Assembly (NCBI RefSeq): GCF_039839275.1 | Contig: NZ_JBDOQP010000002.1 | Span: 930,001 to 994,000, forward strand | Length of the DNA: 64,000 nt | Reading direction: 5' to 3' | From: Aerobium sp039839275 | Lineage (GTDB): Bacteria; Pseudomonadota; Alphaproteobacteria; Rhizobiales; Rhizobiaceae | In this document: positions 54,435 to 63,570 of the stretch, piece by piece | Numbering within the stretch: the first letter of the stretch is position 1 | Layout: each line of letters opens with the position of its first letter | Translations under genes and position numbers: made by a program | Notes under the pieces: model-generated | The model's database searches: none | What the model was told of the DNA's origin: nothing | Seen by the model: the letters and a program-made list of their open reading frames with translations, nothing else

Positions 54435-55424
54435 TCAGAGCGGCTTCCAGCCGCCATCCTTTTCGCCCGCGCGGAAGATCGCATCAATGACCCTCTGGTT
54501 CCTCACCGAGTCTTCCAGCGTGAATACCGCGACATCTTCGCCCTTTGCAGCCCTTGCGAACGCCTCCACCTGAAGCCTGTATTGCAGTGCCCCGGCAAAC
54601 CGGAACGCCTGGGACTGCGAGCGGTCGCGGTTGTACAGCGTGACGACGTGATGGTCGTAGGTGCCGGCATTGAACGGTGCGGCGACCTCGATCACGCCGG
54701 CCTCGCCGTGGAACGCCATCGTCTGGCGCAACGCCATCTGCGTGGAGGTGTAGAAGGACAGTTCGAACCCGCCGAAATCAGCGCGCACGCTCGCATAGAT
54801 GTCGGTACCGAAATCGGGCGAGCGCTCGACCGTGGCCTGGACGCGCAGCGGCTCCGCGCCGGTCACGAAACGTGTCGTCACGGTCGGATAGACGCCGATG
54901 TCCGGCAGCGCGCCGCCGCCCAGGTCGGGACGGTTGCGCATGTTCGCGGGATCATCGTTGAAATAGGAGAACGCGCCTTGCACGTGACGCAGGCGGCCAA
55001 TGGCGCCAGTCCTCACCAAGTCCCGCACCTTCAGCCATTGCGGGTGGTAGGTGACCATGAAGGCTTCGCAGACAAGGACGCCTGCGCGGTCACGCGCGGC
55101 AATGACGGGGCCGATATCGTCCGCCCTGAGCGCCAGCGGTTTTTCGACCAGCACGTGCTTGCCGGCGTCTGCCGCCCTTATCGCCCATTCGGCATGCTGG
55201 GACGTCGGCAAAGGGATATAGACACCGTCAATCAGGTCCGACGCCAGCATCTCCTCGTATGAACCGAACGCATGCGGCGCGCCAAACCGGTCGGCAAGCG
55301 CGCGCGCCTTCGCGGCATCGCGGCTGGCAATGGCGGAAAGCACACCGTTCTCGGCGTCAAGAATGGCCGGAATGACCTGTTCGCGACCAATTTTCGCGGT
55401 GGAAAGGACGCCCCAACGGAACAT
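54435..55424 (-). CDS. Gfo/Idh/MocA family oxidoreductase
   Basis: A 329-residue NAD(P)-dependent dehydrogenase: FRWGVLSTAKIGREQVIPAI nucleotide fold, VYIPLPTSQHAEW, KHVLVEKPLALRADD with the catalytic Lys, and PDIGVYP. The Rossmann half is about 1-120 and the sugar-binding half follows. Substrates are sugars, polyols or their phosphates; no neighbour defines which. A single-gene unit. Confidence 0.9.
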   Translation of the reverse strand: MFRWGVLSTAKIGREQVIPAILDAENGVLSAIASRDAAKARALADRFGAPHAFGSYEEMLASDLIDGVYIPLPTSQHAEWAIRAADAGKHVLVEKPLALRADDIGPVIAARDRAGVLVCEAFMVTYHPQWLKVRDLVRTGAIGRLRHVQGAFSYFNDDPANMRNRPDLGGGALPDIGVYPTVTTRFVTGAEPLRVQATVERSPDFGTDIYASVRADFGGFELSFYTSTQMALRQTMAFHGEAGVIEVAAPFNAGTYDHHVVTLYNRDRSQSQAFRFAGALQYRLQVEAFARAAKGEDVAVFTLEDSVRNQRVIDAIFRAGEKDGGWKPL

Positions 55425-55469
55425 TTCTACCTCCCGGATGAATTCGGGCGGACCCTATAGAGGGGGGAG

Positions 55470-55503
55470 AAAAAAGAAAAGCCGGGTGCGGGACCCGGCT
55501 TTG
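55470..55503 (-). terminator. Intrinsic terminator of pheT
   Basis: On the minus strand AAGCCGGGT-CCCGC-ACCCGGCTT followed by TTCTTTTTT, 20 bases after the pheT stop. A strong rho-independent terminator. Confidence 0.85.
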
Positions 55504-55523
55504 GCAGGCGCGCTATCGGGCAA

Positions 55524-57929
55524 CTACGCCCGCAGCACTCCACCGGTCTGCTTGCCGACATTCTCGACGATCCTGCCGGCCAGCGCCTCGAAGTCCTCGT
55601 CGGTCAGGGTGCGGTCGACCGGTTGGATCGCGACCTCGATGGCCACCGACTTCTTTCCGTCTCCAAGCGCGGCACCTTCGAAGACATCGAAGACGCGCAC
55701 CCCGGTGATCAGCTTCTTGTCGGCGGATGCGGCAGCCTTGGTCAGCGTCGCTGCCTCGACCACCTTGTCGACGACGAAGGCGAAATCGCGGCGTACCGCC
55801 TGGAACGGCGACAGATCGAGGCGCGGCTTGGTGCGCGTCGGCTTGGCCTTCGGCTCGGGTATGGCGTCGACGAACACTTCGAACCCGCAAAGCGGACCCG
55901 ACACGTCGAGCGCCTCCAGCGTCTTCGGATGGAATTCGCCGAACGTTCCCAGCACGACTTTCGGGCCGAGCTTGATCGTGCCGGAGCGGCCCGGATGGTA
56001 CCATTCCGGTCCGCCGGCTTCCACCTGCAGCTTGTCGACCGGCGCTCCTGCCGCCTCGAGGGCTGCGAAGGCATCGGCCTTGGCGTCGAAGACGCCGACG
56101 GGCGCGGCGTTGCCCGCCCAGTGGCGGCCTTGCCCGTCCAGTCTTGCCGTGCCGCGACGAACGCCGCCGGCAACGCGGCGTTGCTGCTCGGGCTTGTCAC
56201 CTTCATAGGTGCCCGACACCTCGAACAGCGCGACATCGGCAAAGCCGCGATCGGCGTTGCGTTGCGCAGCCGCGATCAGTCCTGGCAGCAGCGATGGCCG
56301 CATGTCGGACATGTCGGCTGCGATCGGGTTGGCGAGCTTCAGTGCCGGCTGCCCGCCACCGAACAGTTCGGCATGCTTCGCCGGAATGAACGACCAGGTC
56401 ACGGCCTCCATCATGCCGCGCACGGCCAGCGCCCGCTTGGCGTTGCGGGTCCGGATCTGGATTGTCGTCAGGATACGTCCGTTGACGGCGTCATGCGAGA
56501 CGAGCGGCTGCGGCGCGATCTTGTCGACACCGTGAATGCGCATGATCTCCTCGACGAGATCGGCCTTGCCGTCGACATCCGGACGCCATGACGGCACCGC
56601 TACGTCGATGACGTCGCCATCGCCCGTCGGCACGAAGCCAAGGCGGGAAAGGATCGAACGGCTTTCATCTTGCGGCACGTCGATGCCTGTGAGACGCCTG
56701 ACTTCCGACATCGGGAACGAAACGACCTTCGGCGTGTAACCGTCGTAGCCGACGACCTCAATGTCGCTCGGCGTGCCGCCGCACAGATCCATCACCAGCT
56801 TCGTCGCCAATTCGAGGCCGGGCACCATGAACTCGGGATCGACGCCGCGCTCGAAGCGATAGCGCGCATCGGTGATGATGCCGAGCTCGCGCCCGGTGCG
56901 TGCGGTGGCCAGCGGATCCCAGAGCGCCGATTCGATCAGCACGTCAGTCGTGTTCTCGTCGCAGCCCGAGTGCTCGCCACCCATGACGCCGGCGATCGAC
57001 TCGACGCCGTTTTGATCGGCGATGACGCACATCTCGCTGGTCAGCGTGTATTCGCGCGCGTCGAGCGCCAGCACCTTTTCACCGTCCCTGCCACGACGCA
57101 CGACGAGGTCGCCGGCGACCTTGTTCGCGTCGAAGACGTGAAGGGGGCGGCCGCGGTCGAAGGTGACGTAATTCGTGATGTCGACCAGCGCGTTGATGGG
57201 ACGCAGGCCGATCGCGATCAGGCGCTGCTGCATCCACTTGGGGGAAGGCCCGTTGTTCACGCCCTTGACCATGCGCAACGCGAAGCCGGGGCACAACTCC
57301 GGTGCCTCGATCGTCACCTTCACGGGGCAAGCAGCGTCGCCCTTGATCGGCTCGATCGCGCGGCCCTTGAGCGTGCCTAGACCCGCCGCGGCGAGATCGC
57401 GCGCGATGCCGTAGACGCTGGTGGCATCGGGGCGGTTTGGCGTCAGGTTGATCTCGATCACCGGATCGTCGAGCTTCGCCCACGCCGCATAGCTCGTGCC
57501 GACCGGAGCGTCCTCGGGCAGGTCGATGATACCGTCATGTTCGTCGGAAAGTTCCAGCTCGCGTTCCGAGCACATCATGCCGTGGCTTTCGACACCGCGG
57601 ATCTTGCCGACCGACAACGTCACGTCGATCCCGGGAACATAGGTCCCGGGCGCCGCGAATGCGCCGACGAGGCCAGCCCGCGCGTTTGGCGCGCCGCACA
57701 CGACCTGAATCGGCGCGCCCGTCCCCGTGTCGACCGAAAGAACCCGCAGCCTGTCGGCATCGGGATGCTGGACGGCGGACAGCACCTTGGCGATGACGAA
57801 CGGCTTCAGCGCCGCCTTGTCGTCGATGCTCTCGACCTCGAGGCCAATCATCGTCAGCTTCTCGACGATCTCGTCGAGCGATGCGTCGGTCTCCAGGTGG
57901 TCCTTCAACCAGGAAAGGGTGAGTTTCAT
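55524..57929 (-). CDS. pheT: Phenylalanyl-tRNA synthetase beta chain
   Basis: An 801-residue beta chain. N-terminal tRNA-binding domain (VVCGAPNARAGLVGAFAAPG), B3/B4 region, B5 domain (VPSWRPDVDGKADLVEEIMR) and C-terminal anticodon-binding FDX-ACB domain (RTLTDEDFEALAGRIVENV). It forms the alpha2-beta2 enzyme with PheS. Unusually, three small genes separate it from pheS. ATG 57929 overlaps the preceding gene by four bases, so the group is one operon. Confidence 0.96.
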   Translation of the reverse strand: MKLTLSWLKDHLETDASLDEIVEKLTMIGLEVESIDDKAALKPFVIAKVLSAVQHPDADRLRVLSVDTGTGAPIQVVCGAPNARAGLVGAFAAPGTYVPGIDVTLSVGKIRGVESHGMMCSERELELSDEHDGIIDLPEDAPVGTSYAAWAKLDDPVIEINLTPNRPDATSVYGIARDLAAAGLGTLKGRAIEPIKGDAACPVKVTIEAPELCPGFALRMVKGVNNGPSPKWMQQRLIAIGLRPINALVDITNYVTFDRGRPLHVFDANKVAGDLVVRRGRDGEKVLALDAREYTLTSEMCVIADQNGVESIAGVMGGEHSGCDENTTDVLIESALWDPLATARTGRELGIITDARYRFERGVDPEFMVPGLELATKLVMDLCGGTPSDIEVVGYDGYTPKVVSFPMSEVRRLTGIDVPQDESRSILSRLGFVPTGDGDVIDVAVPSWRPDVDGKADLVEEIMRIHGVDKIAPQPLVSHDAVNGRILTTIQIRTRNAKRALAVRGMMEAVTWSFIPAKHAELFGGGQPALKLANPIAADMSDMRPSLLPGLIAAAQRNADRGFADVALFEVSGTYEGDKPEQQRRVAGGVRRGTARLDGQGRHWAGNAAPVGVFDAKADAFAALEAAGAPVDKLQVEAGGPEWYHPGRSGTIKLGPKVVLGTFGEFHPKTLEALDVSGPLCGFEVFVDAIPEPKAKPTRTKPRLDLSPFQAVRRDFAFVVDKVVEAATLTKAAASADKKLITGVRVFDVFEGAALGDGKKSVAIEVAIQPVDRTLTDEDFEALAGRIVENVGKQTGGVLRA

Positions 57930-58351
57930 GTCTCGTGTCCGTCGTTCGGTTTGACTCGTTCGACCGAGAAGCCCTCGTAGCGGGGCAGATGGTCGTCAAT
58001 GATCAGAAAGGGCAGCCTGCGTTTCTCGAATGCATGCAGCGTCGGCGGGTAGCGTTCCGGCTCTTCCATGAAACCCAGCGACATATAGACCTCTCCGGGC
58101 AGCTTCTCGTCGCGATAGCCGATCTGGCTGCCGCAATAGTCGCAGAACGAGCGGATCACCCCGCCGGCGCGCCATGTCTTCGGTTCGCCGTGCCATGTCA
58201 CCGCATCCTCGCGAAAGCCGACGAACGCCATCACCGGCGCGCCGCTCTGCTTTCGACAGTCGCGGCAATGGCAATAGGAACGCATCACCGGCTCCGCGCT
58301 CATCTCGGCGGAAATCAGCCCGCAGCGGCAGGATCCTGCGTGAGCACTCAT
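57926..58351 (-). CDS. GFA (glutathione-dependent formaldehyde-activating-like) zinc protein
   Basis: A 141-residue protein of the GFA/CENP-V family: SCRCG, YCHCRDCRKQSGAPV and FCDYCGSQIGY give the Cys sets binding two zinc ions. Many members are annotated as glutathione-dependent formaldehyde-activating enzymes, though most have no proven activity. ATG 58351 overlaps the previous stop by four bases and its own stop overlaps pheT, so it is inserted within the pheS-pheT operon. Confidence 0.87.
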   Translation of the reverse strand: MSAHAGSCRCGLISAEMSAEPVMRSYCHCRDCRKQSGAPVMAFVGFREDAVTWHGEPKTWRAGGVIRSFCDYCGSQIGYRDEKLPGEVYMSLGFMEEPERYPPTLHAFEKRRLPFLIIDDHLPRYEGFSVERVKPNDGHET

Positions 58352-58626
58352 TCTGCAGCGATCCCAGGTTTGGCTGCGCCGGGATATTTCCATCCGCGCA
58401 GCATGCCACGGATCGAGAGATCTTCGTCCACATCAGGCCAGTGAACTCCGTCGAGCATCAGTTCCACCTTGTTGCGCTCGCCGGGCGTGGCGCCAAGCAG
58501 GCGCGGATACCACCAGAGCGGCGTCACGATCTCGCGCCCATCGGCAAGCCGCACATGGAGGTTGACCGGATCACACCAGGCCTCAACCGGGCGCTCACTT
58601 TCCGGATATGGATTTGAAGAATTCAT
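58348..58626 (-). CDS. DUF2442 domain protein
   Basis: A 92-residue protein: VNLHVRLADGREIVTPLWWYPRLL and the following WPDVDEDLSIRGML match the DUF2442 family of small acidic proteins. DUF2442 genes often lie beside DUF4160 genes, as here, and such pairs have been suggested to be toxin-antitoxin-like. ATG 58626 has GGAGG five bases upstream and overlaps the DUF4160 gene by 32 bases. Confidence 0.85.
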   Translation of the reverse strand: MNSSNPYPESERPVEAWCDPVNLHVRLADGREIVTPLWWYPRLLGATPGERNKVELMLDGVHWPDVDEDLSIRGMLRGWKYPGAAKPGIAAE

Positions 58627-58843
58627 CCCATGCCTCCAGAAGCTCATTTCTGTGTTCACTGGCCACTTCGAGAATACGCTTCAAGTCGGAACTCTTGAAG
58701 CCTTGATGTTCCGCGAACTCTACCGAGCTCAACCAGACCTTGGCCTTGCCGCCTTGACCCGAGGCGTTGATATGAGGCGGCTCATCCATGTCCGACCCAT
58801 AAAAATGAAACCTGATGCCATATTTGCGCAATACGGTCGGCAC
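58595..58843 (-). CDS. DUF4160 domain protein, GTG start
   Basis: An 82-residue protein: VPTVLRKYGIRFHFYGSDMDEPPHI, HINASGQGGKAKVWL and EFFK at the end fit DUF4160, a family of small proteins coded next to DUF2442. The GTG start at 58843 shares a base with the pheS stop (TAGTG), which shows translational coupling. The reading frame continues upstream inside pheS, which is a shadow and not part of the gene. Function unknown. Confidence 0.8.
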   Translation of the reverse strand: MPTVLRKYGIRFHFYGSDMDEPPHINASGQGGKAKVWLSSVEFAEHQGFKSSDLKRILEVASEHRNELLEAWDEFFKSISGK

Positions 58844-59940
58844 TAGCTGCTCAACCCTCCGAACAGCGTCGGCAGGTCGAGCGGGCGGAAGCCGTAATGC
58901 GACAGCCAGCGCACGTCGGCGTCGAAGAAGGCGCGCAGGTCCGGCATGCCGTATTTCAGCATTGCGATGCGGTCGATGCCCATGCCCCAGGCGAAGCCCT
59001 GATACTCGTCCGGGTCGAGCCCGCCATGGCGCAGCACGTTGGGGTGCACCATGCCGCAGCCAAGGATCTCCATCCAGTCGTTGCCTTCGCCGAAGCGCAC
59101 CTCGCCGGGACGCGAGCGGTCGCATTGGATGTCGACTTCCAGAGACGGCTCGGTAAACGGGAAGAAACTCGGCCGGAAGCGCATGTTGACGCTCGGCACC
59201 TCGAAGAACGCCTTGCAGAACTCGCTCAGCACCCACTTCATGTTGGCGACATTGGCGGTCTTGTCGATGACCAGCCCTTCGAGCTGGTGGAACATCGGCG
59301 AATGGGTGGCGTCCGAATCCTGCCGGTAGGTCTTGCCGGGGATGACGATGCGGATCGGCGGCTTCTGCGTCTCCATAGTGCGGATCTGCACCGGCGAGGT
59401 GTGGGTACGCAGCACCTTGCGCTTGCCGTTCTCGTCCGGCTGGAAGAAGAACGTGTCGTGCATCTCGCGCGCCGGATGACCTTCCGGGAAATTCAGCGCG
59501 GTGAAGTTGTAGTAATCCGTCTCGATGTCCGGGCCCTCGGCGATCGCGAAGCCGAGGTCGCCGAATATCGCCGCGATCTCGTCGACGATCTGGCTGATCG
59601 GATGGATGCGGCCACGCTCGGCCGGCGCCTGGCGCACCGGCAGCGTCACATCGATCTTTTCAGCAGCCAACCGCGCCTCGATTGCCGCATCGCGCAGCTC
59701 GGACTTGCGCTGGTTCAGCGCCGCGCCGACGCGATCCTTCAGGCCATTGATCGCCGGCCCCATGAGCTGGCGTTCCTCCGGCGTCATCGCGCCGAGCGTC
59801 TTCAACTTCTCGGAGACCGACCCCTTCTTGCCGAGCGCGGCTACGCGCACGCCCTCGATCGCCGCCTCGTCCGAGGCCGCGGCAATGTCGGAAAGCAGGG
59901 CGGCTTCCAGGGTGGCCAGTTCCGCGTTCTGTTCGCTCAT
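58843..59940 (-). CDS. pheS: Phenylalanyl-tRNA synthetase alpha chain
   Basis: A 365-residue class II synthetase subunit: N-terminal coiled coil, HTSPVQIRTM (motif 2 region), FHQLEGLVID, GCGMVHPNVL and GFAWGMGIDRIAMLKYGMPDLR (motif 3). It carries the catalytic site for Phe activation. It starts the operon pheS, DUF4160, DUF2442, GFA, pheT. The gap to rplT holds a terminator. Confidence 0.96.
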   Translation of the reverse strand: MSEQNAELATLEAALLSDIAAASDEAAIEGVRVAALGKKGSVSEKLKTLGAMTPEERQLMGPAINGLKDRVGAALNQRKSELRDAAIEARLAAEKIDVTLPVRQAPAERGRIHPISQIVDEIAAIFGDLGFAIAEGPDIETDYYNFTALNFPEGHPAREMHDTFFFQPDENGKRKVLRTHTSPVQIRTMETQKPPIRIVIPGKTYRQDSDATHSPMFHQLEGLVIDKTANVANMKWVLSEFCKAFFEVPSVNMRFRPSFFPFTEPSLEVDIQCDRSRPGEVRFGEGNDWMEILGCGMVHPNVLRHGGLDPDEYQGFAWGMGIDRIAMLKYGMPDLRAFFDADVRWLSHYGFRPLDLPTLFGGLSS

Positions 59941-59974
59941 GTCGAAATCACTTCAAAGAGAATGGACGGATCAA

Positions 59975-60009
59975 AGAAAAACCCGCGCCGGCCGTGCCAG
60001 CGCGGGTTT
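59975..60009 (-). terminator. Intrinsic terminator of rplT
   Basis: On the minus strand AAACCCGCGCTGGC and GCCGGCGCGGGTTTTT form an imperfect long stem followed by TTTTTCTTT. It lies 41 bases after the rplT stop. Confidence 0.8.
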
Positions 60010-60049
60010 CCCAATACAGGTGGTGCAGAAGCTTGGGAAGCGCTGGTCT

Positions 60050-60451
60050 TTAGGCGACAGCGCTTTCAAAAGCGTTCGGCGTGGTGTCCTTGAGGTATTC
60101 GAGCGCCGTCTTCGACTTGGCGACCAGCGCAGCGAATGCCTGCGGCTCGTGGATGGCCATGTCGGACAGAACCTTGCGATCGATCTCGATGCCGGCCTTG
60201 TTGAGGCCGTCGATGAAGCGGCCATAGGTCAGGCCATGCTCGCGGACGGCAGCGTTGATGCGCTGGATCCAGAGCGCGCGGAAATTGCGCTTGCGATTCT
60301 TGCGGTCGCGATAGGCGTACTGCAGCGACTTCTCGACAGCCTGCTTGGCGATGCGGATGGTGTTCTTGCGGCGACCGTAGAAACCCTTGGCCTGGGCAAG
60401 AACCTTCTTGTGCTTTGCGTGGGCGGTAACGCCTCTCTTTACGCGTGCCAT
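60050..60451 (-). CDS. rplT: 50S ribosomal protein L20
   Basis: A 133-residue basic protein: ARVKRGVTAHAKHKKVL, GFYGRRKNTIRIAKQAVEK, RDRKNRKRNFRALWIQRINA, DRKVLSDMAI. It binds 23S rRNA and is needed for 50S assembly. It is 34 bases downstream of rpmI, the usual pair. Confidence 0.97.
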   Translation of the reverse strand: MARVKRGVTAHAKHKKVLAQAKGFYGRRKNTIRIAKQAVEKSLQYAYRDRKNRKRNFRALWIQRINAAVREHGLTYGRFIDGLNKAGIEIDRKVLSDMAIHEPQAFAALVAKSKTALEYLKDTTPNAFESAVA

Positions 60452-60485
60452 GTCATGATCTCCTTAAAACTCTTGTCCAACCGGC

Positions 60486-60695
60486 TCAGAGGCCGCCGCC
60501 GTTAGGCAGAAAATTCTTCACGACCTTCTTGGCATCGGGTTCGGCCAGAACCATCATGCCGCGGGCGTCGCGGATGAACTTGTTGGAGCGCTTGATCATG
60601 CCGTGGCGCTTGCCGGCAGCGGCGGCTTTCACCTTGCCGGTGCCGGTGATCTTGAACCGCTTCTTGGCGGCCGACTTGGTCTTCATCTTGGGCAT
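60486..60695 (-). CDS. rpmI: 50S ribosomal protein L35
   Basis: A 69-residue basic protein, MPKMKTKSAAKKRFKITGTG, with the family's KRHGMI segment. The first ATG at 60695 is chosen; the extension to 60836 has no support. It forms a unit with rplT. Confidence 0.95.
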   Translation of the reverse strand: MPKMKTKSAAKKRFKITGTGKVKAAAAGKRHGMIKRSNKFIRDARGMMVLAEPDAKKVVKNFLPNGGGL

Positions 60696-60882
60696 TTTGC
60701 TTGTCCTTTCCGTGGGCCTCCCGAGGGAGGCGAATGTGCTCCGGGCTGACCAAAGCCCGAAAAGCATAAGAAACCGCCACGGCATGCCCTGCCGGGCGGC
60801 TCTTTGAACGCGCGCTGTATATCGGTGCGCAGGCAAAAGCGCAACAGGCTTCTGCCTCGCCGCGCCAGAACGTCGACCGCTG

Positions 60883-61419
60883 TTATTTCGGAGCGAGCAC
60901 CATCATCATCTGGCGGCCTTCGAGCTTAGGCTCGGCCTCCACCTTGGCGATCTCTCCGACGTCTTCCTTGACCTTGTTAAGAAGCTGCATGCCGAGTTCC
61001 AGATGCGCCATCTCGCGGCCGCGGAAGCGCAGCGTCAGCTTGACCTTGTCGCCTTCGTCGAAGAACCGGCGCACCGCCCGCATCTTCACGTCGTAATCAT
61101 GCGTGTCGATGTTCGGACGCATCTTGATCTCCTTGATCTCGATGGTCTTCTGGCGCTTGCGGGCTTCCGCCGCCTTCTTCTGGCCCTGGTATTTCATCTT
61201 GCCGAGATCGGTGATCTTGCACACCGGCGGTTCCGCGTGGGGAACGATCTCGACAAGGTCCATTCCGGCGTCTTCCGCCATCAGCAGTGCGTCGTTGATC
61301 GAGACGATGCCGCGATTCTGGCCTTCGGCATCGATAAGCTGAACCTGCGGTACGCGAATCTCGAGATTGGAGCGCGGGCCTTCCTTTACGGGCGCCGTAG
61401 CTTTGAATGGTCTGCGAAT
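60883..61419 (-). CDS. infC: Translation initiation factor IF-3, ATT start
   Basis: A 178-residue IF-3: RRPFKATAPVKEGPRSNLEI at the N-terminus, LIDAEGQNRGIVSINDALL, KITDLGKMKYQ, RPNIDTHDYDVKMRAVRRF and EMAHLELG near the C-terminus. The start is ATT at 61419, preceded by GAGGAG nine bases upstream; no ATG occurs before Met 47, which would cut off half of the N-domain. AUU starts are the known autoregulatory feature of infC. It lies 187 bases upstream of rpmI. Confidence 0.95.
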   Translation of the reverse strand: MRRPFKATAPVKEGPRSNLEIRVPQVQLIDAEGQNRGIVSINDALLMAEDAGMDLVEIVPHAEPPVCKITDLGKMKYQGQKKAAEARKRQKTIEIKEIKMRPNIDTHDYDVKMRAVRRFFDEGDKVKLTLRFRGREMAHLELGMQLLNKVKEDVGEIAKVEAEPKLEGRQMMMVLAPK

Positions 61420-61633
61420 GGTCGTAAACTCCTCGAATCGTTATAGTCGAATGGTTTCTTCACGGTTGCGGTTCGATGTGTCGCGCGCATGCCGCGCCAC
61501 TCAATAACACAAGACCGGGAAAGAATCACGCGGAACGCTACAAACTCCCGACAAGAGGGCCTAGCCTTCATCGCATCGGAAACAACGCGGTGCGGTTCCA
61601 CGCGCCCTTTCAATATATGAGCGAGAACGACCA

Positions 61634-62413
61634 ATGTCCATGAACGCCGGCAAATTGGACCACCTTACGGTCGATGGCACCCGTATCGCGGTGCGCCATC
61701 GCGGCGGCCGAACCCCGGGCATCGTCTGGCTGGGTGGCTACCGCTCGGACATGATGGGCACCAAGGCCGAGACGCTCAACGGCTGGGCGGCTGACCACGA
61801 TCACGCCTTCACGCGGCATGACTATTCGGGCCATGGCGAGTCCGGCGGGGCGTTTGCCGACGGCACGATTTCGGCGTGGCTGGCGCAGAGCCTCGCCGTC
61901 CTGCGTCAATGCACAGTCGGGCCGCAAGTGCTCGTCGGCTCCTCAATGGGCGCATGGATCGCGCTGCGCATGGTGCAGGAACTGCAGAAGGCTGGCGAAG
62001 GGGAACGGATCGCCGCATTGCTGCTGCTGGCACCGGCCCCGGACTTCACCGTTGAGCTGATGGAGCCGCAGCTTTCCGACGAACAGCGGCGCGAACTTGA
62101 AGAAACGGGAAGGATCGAGGAGCATTCCGAGTATTCGCCGGAGCCGAACATCTACACCAAGGCGCTTTTCGACGATGGCCGCAGGAACCGGGTCTTGACG
62201 GGGCTGATCGACACCCATTGCCCGGTGCACATCCTGCAGGGCATGGCCGATCCTGACGTTCCCTACCAGCATGCGCTCAAGCTGGTCGAGCACCTGCCCG
62301 CCGACGACGTCACCGTGTCGCTGATCCGCGACGGCGACCACCGGCTGTCGCGTCCGCAGGATTTGAGGATGATGCTAGCCGCACTTGAAGGACTGATCGA
62401 AAGGGCGGCTTGA
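61634..62413 (+). CDS. Alpha/beta hydrolase, ABHD10-like
   Basis: A 259-residue serine hydrolase: GIVWLGGYRSDMMGTKAE, TRHDYSGHGESGG, nucleophile elbow GSSMGAW with Ser near 103, Asp in ILQGMADPDVPY and His in IRDGDHRLSRP. The pattern matches the ABHD10/palmitoyl thioesterase-like clade common in Alphaproteobacteria. The start at 61634 or the Met two codons later is possible. It is divergent from infC, 214 bases away. Confidence 0.88.
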   Translation: MSMNAGKLDHLTVDGTRIAVRHRGGRTPGIVWLGGYRSDMMGTKAETLNGWAADHDHAFTRHDYSGHGESGGAFADGTISAWLAQSLAVLRQCTVGPQVLVGSSMGAWIALRMVQELQKAGEGERIAALLLLAPAPDFTVELMEPQLSDEQRRELEETGRIEEHSEYSPEPNIYTKALFDDGRRNRVLTGLIDTHCPVHILQGMADPDVPYQHALKLVEHLPADDVTVSLIRDGDHRLSRPQDLRMMLAALEGLIERAA

Positions 62414-62430
62414 CAGACGCGGCGTGCGTT

Positions 62431-63549
<1,119 letters not shown>

Positions 63550-63570
63550 GGTTTCCTCCCGGTGGCACGT

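Noticed and set aside
60696..60882. Possible L20 leader or riboswitch before rpmI
   Set aside because: The gap is large enough, but I could not find a convincing pseudoknot or conserved pairing by eye.
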